DNA from: Amia ocellicauda
Taxonomy: Eukaryota > Chordata > Actinopteri > Amiiformes > Amiidae
Direction of reading: 5' to 3'
Assembly (NCBI RefSeq): GCF_036373705.1
Contig: NC_089868.1
Location: 11,967,020 to 12,031,019 of the forward strand
DNA length: 64,000 nucleotides
Made by a program: the position numbers and the translations under genes. The notes beneath the pieces were generated by a model. It searched no databases, had not been told where the DNA came from, and was given only the letters and a program-made list of their open reading frames with translations. This document shows, piece after piece, positions 52,546 through 63,455 of the stretch; position 1 is the stretch's first letter, and each line of letters opens with the position of its first letter.

Positions 52546-53118
52546 TTTACATCTTTGGTGAGGTAAACTCTATTTGCCATCATATTCAAATCATTAAAAG
52601 CTTGCCCTAATAAGGTCTGGACCAATGCCTTATTTCTTCACCGTTCATTGTACTGACTCTCAGTACAATACATGGCTCGGTATGCCCTACAGCTTCATAT
52701 TACATGAATTAGTGTTCAATGTGCCTTTGGGTCTCTAAGTAAATATCACTACCTAGAATAGGGCTGCCTACTTTTGCCATTTATTTCTGCCATCATTACC
52801 TACTTTTAAAGCTGTAATTAGTGCTAAGCCATATCTCTTATTTCAGTTAACTCACAGTGATGCGAAGACTAATTATTTATTAATAATCACCTTTTTAAAT
52901 TAAGCTATTTAAACTGCAATCAAATGTAATTACTCTTAGCATATTTACTGACCGACTTACTACTTCACGTCACCTTGATGGCCAATGTAAACAAGAAGCA
53001 ATTGTTAATAATGCCATGTTTTGTCATATAATCTGTGTTTATTTAAATCGATATGGACTGAAAAGGCTAAAATGGCTAGAAATGCAGGTACTGACTCCAG
53101 AAATACAGATCAAAGGTA

Positions 53119-54173
53119 CAGTGAGGGAAAAAAGTATTTGATCCCCTGCTGATTTTTTACGTTTGCCCACTGACAAATGATCAGTCTATAATTTTAATGG
53201 TAGGTGTATTTTAAAAGTGAGAGACAGAATAACAACAAAAAAAATCCAGAAAAACACATTTCAAAAAAGTTATAAATTGATTTGCATGTTAATGAGGGAA
53301 ATAAGTACTTGATCCCCTATCAATCAGCAAGATTTCTAGCTCCCAGGTGTCTTTTATACAGGTAACGAGCTGAGATTAGGAGCACTCTCTTAAAGACACC
53401 TGTCCACAGAAGCAATCATTCAATCAGATTCCAAACTCTCCACCATGGCCAAGACCAAAGAGCTGTCCAAGGATGTCAGGGACAAGATTGTAGACCCACA
53501 CAAGGCTGGAATGGGCTACAAGACCATCGCCAAGCAGCTTGGTGAGAAGGTGACAACAGTTGGTGCGATTATTCACAAATGGAAGAAACACAAAATAACT
53601 GTCAGTCTCCCTCGGTCTGGGGCTTCATGCAAGATCTCACCTCGTGGAGTTTCAATGATCATGAGAACGGTGAAGAATCAGCCCAGAACTACACGGGAGG
53701 ATCTTGTTAATGATCTCAAGGCAGCTGGGACCATAGTCACCAAAAAAACAATTGGTAACACACTACGCCTTGAAGGACTGAAATCCTGCAGCGCACGCAA
53801 GGTCCCCCTGTTCAAGAAAGCACATGTACAGGCCCGTCTGAAGTTTGCCAATGAACAGCTGAATGATTCAGAGGAGAACTGGGTGAAAGTGTTGTGGTCA
53901 GATGAGACCAAAATCGAGATGTGTGCAAACCTGGTGGCCAACTACAAGAAACGTCTGACCTCTGTGATTATTAACAAGGGTTTTGCCACCATGTACTAAG
54001 TCGAAGGGGTCAAATACTTATTTCACTCATTAACATGCAAATCAATTTATAACTTTTTTGAAATGTGTTTTTCAGGATTTTTTTTTGTTATTCTGTCTCT
54101 CACTGTTAAAATACACCTACCATTAAAATTATAGACTGATCAGCAGGGGATCAAATACTTTTTTCCCTCACTG
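53119..54173 (+). mobile_element. Tc1-like transposon, internally deleted, with long inverted repeats
   Basis: Ends begin CAGTGAGGGAAAAAAGTATT and are flanked by TA (53117-53118, 54174-54175). The inverted repeats extend about 175-200 bp inward (53119 to about 53316, and about 53997 to 54173), with a stretch of about 28 bases near 53150 present only on the left. At 1055 bp it is shorter than a complete element of this kind because the catalytic part of the transposase is missing. Confidence 0.9.
53445..53999 (+). pseudogene. Tc1-like transposase with in-frame deletion of the catalytic core
   Basis: The frame is open for 184 codons from [20 protein letters not shown]. The paired helix-turn-helix DNA-binding region (about 1-115) is intact. 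It continues to WSDETKIE, the first catalytic Asp block, then joins directly to [17 protein letters not shown], which normally lies near the C terminus. About 120 residues carrying the second Asp and the Glu are absent, yet the frame is kept. The product could bind DNA but not cut it. Confidence 0.85.
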
Positions 54174-54690
54174 TAGGTAGCCCGGTTATGAAGTGTTTCT
54201 TGAACTGTGGCAGTGGGTATAAAAAAAAAAAAAAAATCTATGGCCTTTCTCTAGTAATTGCTGTGAATATTTTCACCCTTGATCTGCAGTGAGTTTAATT
54301 CCTATAAGAAAAACATACTTACCTGTTTGGAATTCACAAAATTTTTTTTTTTAGACATCTTATAAAAATACAGACCATAATTTGATTTACATAAGAGCAG
54401 GGCATTCGTAAAATGTTTTTTAATGGCTGTGTTGCCTATGAGATAACATGATGGAATAAACTAAACGAGTTATGACTTTTTATGCTTTTACAACTTATAG
54501 AAGCATTGTAGTTGTATATGGTATATTGTTATCAGCTCAGGAGACCAGGTACTGACTTTGGTATGCATAAACTGATGCATTAAGTTACCATGCAGTTGTG
54601 TCATGTTCATAACCAGACTCTATAACCAATGCAAAAGTCTTAGTCTGAAAAGTTATATAATAAAAATACAAAACTGACATATCATAATTG

Positions 54691-54905
54691 GATAAGTTTC
54701 TGCCCCTCTGAGTTAATACTTTGTTGAAGCATCTTTGGCGGTGATTAAAGCGGTGAGCCTCTTGGGATGGGTCTCTACGAACTTTGTACACCTAGATTCG
54801 GCAATATTTTACCATTCTTTTTTTACAAAAATATTTCAGCTCTGTCAAGTTCCTCGGGGAGTGCAGAAGGACAGCAATCTTCAAGTCATGCCACACACTT
54901 GTATT
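54691..54905 (-). pseudogene. Decayed Tc1-like transposase C-terminal relic
   Basis: On the minus strand the segment reads, with stops and shifts, LKIAVLLHSPRNLTELK and then CFNKVLTQ, resembling the end of another fish Tc1 transposase and the sequence after it. No terminal repeats were found nearby. Confidence 0.6.
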
Positions 54906-57063
54906 GAATACTATGGCAAACAAAACAGTTTGAGAGCAAATCACATATGGCTAGTGTGTGGCTTTCTTAGCAGAATTCCTATACGAAAATGATTCCTAAT
55001 AATTCATAAGTGAAGAGTTAAAGTATTAAGATTATACTTGATACTTGTTTGGTTCTGTTTATAATTTTTAAGCACACTGTTGATTTCAAACCAAATAGGC
55101 ATACCAGAGCAATAAGAATAATAATAGATTCAGAATGAGCAGCAACAGTACATTAAGGAACTCCACTGACCTTTAACCCAAAATCTACAGCAGCTCTTTA
55201 TGATGTTGGGAATAGGATTTTGACCTTGTCAGTATGCTTTATCTGACATGTTGTACATACTCTACAAGACTTTAGTCCTTGAGTCAATCTGTAACACTTT
55301 ATTTTGAATTCTTCCCTGTTCACTATCAGCTTTTCATCTGTCAACTCCATCCTTGTAACCACAGTTTATTGTTTTTAAAGGGGAGGATAGGGATTGACTT
55401 GACAATAAACAAACCAGATATGCATAAATTAATTCAACAAAATAGAAATGTAGACAAATACATAAAGGGCATACTGCTTGAGTCACATTTGATCCTGATA
55501 TTAATATCTGTGACAGATGGGGTCTGCTATAAAAGGTCATATTGCACCAAACATTACAAAGAACCATTCAAGGCAGCAATAACTGGCCCTTTAGGAGTTT
55601 TGGGCAGCATGCTGAAAACACAGTGGTTCAATTTAAAAAGAAAACCCCCAAAACTGAAGAAACAATCAGTGCGGCTCAGTGGCTGATTGGTCCTGTCCAA
55701 GATCAAGACTATACTGAAATTAAAGGCACTACAGTAGTGGTCTACCCTTACATAAAGAACTGAATGGCAGTGCAAAATAAATCCTGAAATCACATGCCCC
55801 CTTTTCCTTCTCTATATAGATTACTGAGTGTTTTCACCTCTAGTTGGTTGATTATCTGAAAGATAAGTTTACAGTATCCTAATAAGGAAACCATTAAAGA
55901 GATATGTCTACCTTGAACAGGATACTCTTGGACTGTAACAAAATGATGGGGAGAAAACCATCAAACTTTTAATTCCATTAAACTTGTTGCATCAACACCA
56001 CAGACATGCAGCTCTTATTTTACCTAATTGGTAATCGATTTTGTTGGTTTATGAACTTGTCTGGTGGAAACCGTGTCTTGTGTGTAGAAAATGTAACTAC
56101 ATTTTCAATTCACATATCAGATTAATTAAATTCCCAATGTGGTAATTCCACTTGAACAAAACTCAATCTATATAAATAATAAGCTAAATCAGCTAAATTC
56201 TATGAGATGCGAATTAATCAAGACTTTGAGTTGCTGAGAACAAATGTTTGTATTGCACAGCTTGTAAACCCTACTTCTCCAACAGAGGCTTGCTTTCAAC
56301 TAAGAATATTATTGTATTCACAGTAAAATTGTGATAATAAAAGGAACAATCATTTACATTGCAGCACGAGCCAAAGACAAATATTCACTTAATTCAGAGT
56401 TGTCTAATATTGCCCAGGCAGCTTCAATCTTACCTTCAAAAGACAAAGCAGTATGCTATCTCTTCACCCACAGCATGTTTTTCACTTGGATTACTTTAAT
56501 TATATTTATGTTTTCAAAAAATGTGTGGCTTAAACTTTTTAAAGAATAAGCAGCAGGAGTTATTCCTATACAAATCATCACACATAACTGTTTCAATCTC
56601 AAGTAACATGTCTTGTATTATTATTAGTAATAATAACATTGTTGCATTCTGTTCCATTCCAATCTCATTCAAATTTATGACCTAAATTTGATCACTTTTA
56701 ACATGTGAGTTTGCACTCATAGAGGGGTGTGTCTGCAAAGCTTTTGAATGTTAAACACTCAATACAATTTAGACTTCCATACTGTCTACTTTATAGAAGT
56801 TGTAACTTTGTAAGTTGTAAATTTAAGTGGTTTAATTCCTCTCCTTGTGTTGTCCAAGTGCAAAGATGGAATAGTACAGGAGGCAGAGGACAAAAACTGA
56901 AGAAAATCATGGATGAAAAGGGATTGAAGGGAATAAATAATCATGACGCACAAAGTTTATTGCTGTACTACGTCAAATTAGAAAAAACTAACTAACCTTT
57001 ATAATGAATTTAATAAATATGTAACATTTATGATCCTATATTGTTACCACCCCCTCATAAAAC
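54906..57063. other. Spacer upstream of clca
   Basis: AT-rich sequence with no recognised gene. A GTAACACTTTATTTTGAA stretch at 55291 and ATTCCTAATAATTCATAAG near 54985 hint at another diverged MITE of the kind at 59384, but the ends are unclear. Open frames of 135 codons (55279-55686) and 104 codons or fewer have no recognisable content. Confidence 0.5.
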
Positions 57064-57067
57064 AGAA

Positions 57068-57076
57068 TATATATAA
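57068..57076 (+). promoter_or_regulatory. TATA-like element before clca
   Basis: TATATATAA lies 43-51 bp before the preferred clca start codon. If used, transcription would begin near 57.10 kb, which would exclude the in-frame ATG at 57078 and favour the ATG at 57120. Confidence 0.4.
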
Positions 57077-57119
57077 CATGAGTTCACACTTTCTGCCAAT
57101 TCGTTCGAGGATTGTGGCC

Positions 57120-60100
57120 ATGGACTCCAGGGGAGCAGTTGTGTTGCTGCTGATGTTGTACCTGTCAGGCGGAGCCTCCATCAAGCTGGAGGGGAATGGA
57201 TTCACAGACATAGTGATTGCTATCAACCCAGCAGTCCCAGAAAACCCAGCTCTCATTGACCAAATTAAGGTAAAATGGATTCATTATTAAAATTATTATT
57301 ATATTTCTGAGAAAGGAATCATACAGGAAAACACCATCATCAAAGTATGCCAGAAACATGTAGCACTGAATAACATTATTGGCTTAATAAGTCAAGATTA
57401 ACATGATCTTTAACAATGTTTTGATTCACATATAAAAGCTGACAAAGGACAGGTTTGAGGACCAGTGGCATAAAAGCGTGTTTGTGTTTCCAGTGAAGTT
57501 ATTTTCCAGTGATGTGTTTCAGAACATGACCATTGACAGTGTGAGTCTTTCTCCCCATTGATACCAGGACATGGTCACCAATGCTTCCGATGATCTCTTC
57601 ACCGCTACTGACAGGATGTTCTACTTCAAACGGATTAAAATTCTGGTCCCCCCTAACTGGACTCCAAATAACTTTACAGCAGGAAAAACCGAATCGTATG
57701 AAAAGGTAAAATAAATACATTATATAACCCTCATATTGAAATCAATCCAACAATATATGGCCGTCATCTTTACAACAATCAAACATTTGTCCAGCACACC
57801 TTTGAAATTGAGTTCCACATTAAATATAACAGTCTTCGATATTACATTAATGTCAACCTATAGTATCCTAAATAATAACCTTTCATATTTACCAAACAAA
57901 ATAAAATGTTGGTGTATATTGGTGTTTCAGTAGACATTAAAATATACAATTATATCTTGAACACTATCAACTGGTTTCAGAGACCTTGATTAGCACTGGA
58001 TTAGTCTTAGACTACCATACCTAAAATAGTATTGTGTAGTCTGAGACTGAGATCTGTTTTATATAATCAGAATTAAAAATAGTAAAAATACTACTCTGGA
58101 GATTGTGTATTGTGAATATAACAATCACATATGTTTATTTTACATAGATTCTTCCCTTTTTTTTCCCAAGGCAAATGTTGTTGTTGTGGAACCAAATGCA
58201 GTGTATGGAGATGACCCGTATACTCTGCAATATGATGAATGTGGCAAACCAGGCAGATACATTCATCTAACCCCCAACTTCTTGTTAAATGATAATCTCA
58301 TTGAGGCTTATGGACCTCGAGGTGAGAGACAAACACCCACTTTCTTACTGGGTAACTGATTTGCTAATATGGGCCCAGAGACAAGAACAGGACTAACCTC
58401 CTTATAAGACTTCTGAAGCTCTGGCAGTCTTGATTACACTACAGATTTCCTGAAGCAATGTGTTTAATTGGAGACTAATAGTTCATGACCTCTTCTGATT
58501 TTAACTTCACTAATTCCTATTACTAAATGCCACCCTTTTCAGACTGTGAGTTAAATATCAAAGAAAAACATTAACCATATTAACATTAAACTGTCTACTC
58601 TTTTGTCTACCAGATTGTCAAATGTGTGAAAGTGTGAAAAGCCAGTGTTATACAGTGTCTTAATTTCTTTCCAGGCAAAGTGTTTGTACACGAATGGGCT
58701 CATCTGAGATGGGGGGTCTATGATGAATACAACCACCAAACGCCATTTTACATATCAAAAGAGAAACGTATTGAGGCAACAAGGTAATTTTAAACTATTT
58801 TAGTTGAAGCTTCAATAAATTATAGTTTAATGTACTGTATGTATACATAATAATGTTTGTTTTTATATATATTCATGAAACATACATTTTTATTACATTA
58901 TTTTAAATTCCTGTTGATCATAACATTTAAATTATTATACAAATCTATAACGAATATAGTAAGAAGTAATTTGATATATCTAAAATAAATATTAAGGACA
59001 GGATTCATTTATTTGCTTTCGATATGGTTTGCTGATTATAATCATTATAGTATTAATATAAATTACCATTTAAAAACTGAACTTAATATGTAAAAAATTA
59101 TACATTTTTCAGGTGTTCCAAAGATATCAAAGGCACCAGAGGTGTCCCCTCTGGCAATTCTGTTCAGCCGTGCTCCATTGACCCAACTACTGGGTTACCC
59201 ACTGAAACCTGCCAGTTTTTCCCAGAAAAGAATCAAAATACACATGTGTCCTACATGTATGTTCAGAGCCTGCCTGCTGTAAGTAGTAAAAGTTTTAAAT
59301 GTTCTCATACCAGTCTACATGTGTGATATTTGACAAATCCTCAAGAAACTAAATATCTGTCCAGTATCATTCTTATGATTATCGGTAACACTTTAAAATA
59401 AGGTGGTATGATTCCTCATTAATTCATATATGAACCCTAACCCTAAAACCTAATCCTGTTATACATGTGATTAACATCAGAACTCATATGAAGTGCATGA
59501 TATACTCATGTGTTAATCCTGTGGCATTCATATATTAATTAATGAGGAATAACACCAATTTATTTTTAAGTTTGATCTAATTATCATTCCCAGTCAGTCC
59601 AGTAGAGATGCCCAACAACTAACGAACTGGACAACTTTCAAAGCTGTTTGCTCCAGTGTACAATTTGAAATTTTAGCACAGACGTGAATAGAAATTGCAG
59701 GTACACTAATGCTTGTATTTTATAGATAACTGGATTCTGTAATGACAAAAGCCATAACACGGAAGCCCAGAACATGCAGAACAGAATGTGCAACTACAGA
59801 AGTGTATGGAGTGTGATTGGCAGCTCTGAGGACTTCAAGAACTCAAATCTTATGGTCACCCCTCCTCCTGCACCCCAGTTCACAGTGTTACAGAAGGGAA
59901 GGAGAGAAATCTGCTTGGTGCTGGATGTGTCAGGAAGCATGAGTGTAAGTCCTTAAAGCATTATTGGAATGGAGTGTAAGAAAAGGGATCCTCCTGTAGA
60001 AGTGACTGGAACTAAGACAGTTCAGGTTCAATGTGATTTATTACAGAGTTCAGAATATAGATCACAGCATACAAGTATACCAGGTACAGCAAATGCAAAA

Positions 60101-63100
60101 CTGATACCAAGACTTTATGGACAAGTCAGCTTTTATGAGTTGAACCCCTGTCCAACTCCACCTTCCAGAGTGACCACCCCACACACCACAGTATCCAATG
60201 GCAGCTGCATATTAACATACAATGTGACAATGGAGCCCTCACCCCGCTCTCCCACATTCCAGGGTAGCGACTGATTCCTCTCACCCTTGCCTCTCTCAGA
60301 GCTGATTAACTCCCAACTGCATGCTAGACCTCCTTGCTCACCTGTATCAATAGCTTTTGATATGCTATTGATACAAGACTGGTAACTGTTTCCTCACCAC
60401 CCTTTAGTTATCCCTCAGCCATTTGCGTTTAACTCCTGTGAATTAGGACAATACCCCAGAACTTTTGATGAGAAGACTTTAAACTGTGGAATATTAATAG
60501 GGTTGAATTTTCCCAGCTTCAGTTGTATTCCCTACAGTAGGATAATAAACTGTACCTAGGAGATTAAAAAACATAGGAGATAGGGATTCCTACATAGAAT
60601 ATATAACTCCTGAATAAAGACTTATACAGAACATAGTAAGCACTAGCTATAAGACTAGGTATATATCCAACATAGGGGATACAATAAGCTTTATTTATTG
60701 GTTTGTTTTCTCACAGACACTAACACACCCATATTTCTTTATCTAAGTTTAAGTTACAGAGACATAACAGCCCTTATCCAGGAGAGCCCCAGTCCAGTTT
60801 GTTTTATAGGTCACTCTAAATCACCAATGTCTAAACACTAGAAATGTAGATTGTAATCAGTTATTAATCAATTAAGCAAGTGACCTGACAATGGAAGCTC
60901 TGGTCCCTGGGAGCTGAAAAGTGTTTAGATGTGTGTACCAAATTATCTTTAAATTACATAATTTAACAACAGAACTGCTTAATTAATCTTAACAAATTGA
61001 TCATTTAAATGTGACTAATAAAGTCTTCTAGAATGGGAGGTCTAGTGTTGAAGACCATTGCACTAAAATCCCGGTCAACTGGGTAAACAAATGTCCTGTA
61101 AATAAAATAATTGCCAATTTGAGTGTATTCATATATGAGTAATCTCTAACACATTCAAATTCAAAAGCTATACATGTTGTTATGTATTTGAAACTACATC
61201 CAGTTATTGCTTCCAAATACAGAATATACTCTACATATATAATATTTTTCTATTTAGATCCGTGTTTCTTCATGTGGTCCAATTTACCATGTTACCTGGT
61301 GTATGTTTTCCCATATTAATCTATTTTTTAAATACATAATTTACATTTTAAAATATACATGAATTTATTAACACATTTTCTATTTTACTAATTTAGTGTG
61401 TGTGTGTGTGCATGTGTGTGTACTGATCTGCAAGGTCGTATGAATAATTTAATGCCGTGTTATTATTTCCATGTTTTCCATAGGGTTATGAAAGAATAAC
61501 TCGGCTGAGACAGGCTGCTTCACTCTTCCTGAGAGAGGTTGTTGAAGAGCAGTCCATGGTTGGGATAGTTCAATTCCATAGTGTTGGTAGCATAATCAAA
61601 CATTTAACTCTGGTTCATGATGATGCATCTCGGGAAGAACTGGTCAAAGTCCTGCCCACAAGTGCTAGTGGAGGTACAAGAATATGCGAAGGAATTAAAT
61701 ATGGTTTTGAAGTAAGATCATTTTCTAATGTGTAGTGGCTAAAATTTAATAGCAATCATGATAAAAAATAAAGTTTTTATAAATATTTTTAATGGCAACA
61801 GTCCTGTCTGATTGAATTACATAACACAGTTCTGATATTGTCAATGTTTTGCCATTCATTCACAAATTTAAAATGTGTCTATGGTTATAGTAATGAACTT
61901 CCAGCATGCATTTCAGCCTCTTTGTACAAGTCCAAGAATATGGTATTCATGTATTATTATAATTGAAGATACAGCAGCTAATTTAGTAGACTTCACAAAT
62001 TGATATAACTACTGATTATCATGTTTTGGCTTTGAAACATGTATGAAACATGGCTTGGGAAGCAGTTTTAACTGCTGGAAACAACTACATTTATTCTGTC
62101 TCTTCATAATAAATTTCACATGACCTTCCTAAGCCAAACATCCTACAGATTTCACAACTGTCATAAAATATATATAAAAAGGTATATTGTGGCTCACTAT
62201 ATATGCATAGTTTCTGCTATAATGTGAAAATAATGATAATGCATGTTACATTGTTTCATTATGTCCAAGGTCCCACAATCTTAACTTCTTTGCTCCAGGT
62301 ACTTCGTAAAGATGATCAGAATACAGATGGAAATGAAATTCTGCTCTTATCTGATGGAGAATCACCAGTGGACTGTTTGCCTCAAGTGAACAGCAGTGGA
62401 GTTACTTTTCATGCAATTGCTCTTGGACCTAATTATGCTCCAGAAATTCAGACCATGGTAGATTGGACAGGTAATCTACTTTGTTCAGATAATGTTTTAG
62501 ACCTTCTGTACAAAAACAGTGGTCATGGCAGTAGAATAGTATTTTATTATTACTGAGATCTCTATATTGTTTCAATATAAAACAATATAATAACATGTAA
62601 AATCAAAATGCCATTTTGAATCTACAAAAAACATTATTTTAGATACATAGGACACAGTTTATATAATGGATTGTTTTTCTGATAATTATTTTGAGGCCTA
62701 CACTGTAGTGTACATAATGAAAAAAACCTGCACAATGAGGTTTTGCATTTGTCAAACTGGAACATGGACAACCTTCATGTAAGATTAATTAAAATATTTA
62801 ATTCAACATTCACAGGAGGAATATTGGTCCTGGCAAATGATAAAGTGGATTCCAATGGACTTGTTGATGCCTTTAATGCTATTAAATCTTCAGACGGGGA
62901 TCTCATTCAACAGTCCATTCAGGTAAGGCTGATATCTTTGATTCTCATTTAAAGTATTCCCGCTGTGTAAGGACCAACTATACCACCACAATCTTATTTC
63001 TCCCAACAGCTGGAGAGTTCAGGTCTGAAAGTGAACAGCAAGGACTGGTTTAATGGGACTGTTTCTGTTGACAAAACAGTTGGAAAAGACACAAGTTTTT

Positions 63101-63231
63101 TAATCATCTGGGAAACAACAGTGCCTGAAATTACTGTAAGAAGCCCAAGTGGGAAAGTCTACGGCAATGCAGCATTTGTTCATGACACTCAAATAAAAAC
63201 ATCTGTTTTAGGCATCAATGGAATTGCAGAG
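57120..63231 (+). CDS. clca: Calcium-activated chloride channel regulator (CLCA family), 5' portion
   Basis: Ten exons join in frame to 554 residues: 57120-57269, 57568-57705, 58171-58321, 58675-58783, 59113-59278, 59726-59944, 61484-61711, 62299-62470, 62816-62922, 63010-63231. The gene continues past the window. CLCA proteins are about 900 residues, secreted or membrane-anchored, self-cleaving zinc metalloproteases that modulate calcium-activated chloride channels such as TMEM16A. A signal peptide (residues 1-19) precedes IKLEGNGF. The metalloprotease motif [12 protein letters not shown] keeps H152, E153, H156 and D163. The von Willebrand A domain has a complete MIDAS: D305, S307, S309 (DVSGS), T376 and D406. 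The ATG at 57120 gives the better signal peptide; the in-frame ATG at 57078 would add 14 residues. The gene lies downstream of odf2l as CLCA genes do in human. Which CLCA paralogue it is cannot be decided. Confidence 0.93.
58784..59112 (+). other. clca intron, nothing recognised
   Basis: AT-rich intron of about 330 bp between the metalloprotease-motif exon and the Cys-rich exon; I see no feature in it. Confidence 0.6.
59384..59575. mobile_element. Palindromic MITE-like repeat in a clca intron
   Basis: The left side (GGTAACACTTTAAAATAAGG, then GATTCCTCATTAATTCATAT) is matched in reverse by the right side, including ATTCCTCATTAATTAATATA. This gives diverged inverted arms of about 50 bp around a centre that includes CCCTAACCCTAAAACC. 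The GGTAACACTTTA end links it to the element at 27411. No coding content. Confidence 0.6.
60343..60375. repeat. Perfect 12-bp inverted repeat (hairpin)
   Basis: TGTATCAATAGC and its exact reverse complement flank a 9-base loop. Confidence 0.8.
61396..61420. repeat. (GT)n microsatellite
   Basis: About twelve GT units with one CA interruption, 64 bp before a clca exon. Confidence 0.85.
61712..62298 (+). other. clca intron, nothing recognised
   Basis: AT-rich intron of 587 bp between the exons carrying T376 and D406 of the MIDAS. No repeat or open frame of note. Confidence 0.6.
62471..62815 (+). other. clca intron, nothing recognised
   Basis: AT-rich intron of 345 bp with a phase-1 boundary on each side. 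Confidence 0.6.
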
Positions 63232-63266
63232 GTATGGCTCAAAGATTTTGCTCATATTTAGAGGTA

Positions 63267-63455
63267 CACTACTGGTCAAAAGTTTTAGAACACCCCCATT
63301 TTTCCAGTTTTGATTGAAGTTTAAGCAGTTCAAGTCCAGTGAATAACCTGAAATGGTACAAAGGTAAGCGGTAAACTGCCAGAGGTAAAAAAAAAAAAAA
63401 AAAAAGATTACCATAAACTGAAAAATAATGTACATTTCAGAGTTATATACTGTTA
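63267..63455 (+). mobile_element. Tc1-type transposon 5' end fragment
   Basis: Starts CACTACTGGTCAAAAGTTTT directly after TA (63265-63266), the same terminal repeat as the fragment ending at 49101. The following sequence, including a run of about 19 A at 63388-63406, matches the untranslated part of a fish Tc1 family I recall. No transposase follows within the window, so it is truncated or interrupted near 63.45 kb. Confidence 0.6.

Larger units (their letters stand above)
59945..61483 (+). other. clca intron within the MIDAS domain
   Basis: A 1.5-kb intron. It holds a perfect 12-bp inverted repeat (60343-60375), a (GT)n tract (61396-61420) and, at 59.97-60.56 kb, less AT-rich sequence that might be an unrecognised transposon remnant. 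Its 101-codon open frame (59969-60274) has no known domain. Confidence 0.5.

Noticed and set aside
55279..55686. 135-codon open frame upstream of clca
   Set aside because: No recognisable domain, and overlapping open frames exist on both strands, which is typical of random AT-rich sequence or old repeat DNA.
59418..59440. Telomere-like CCCTAACCCTAA
   Set aside because: Only two units, located in the middle of a MITE-like palindrome; not evidence of an interstitial telomere.
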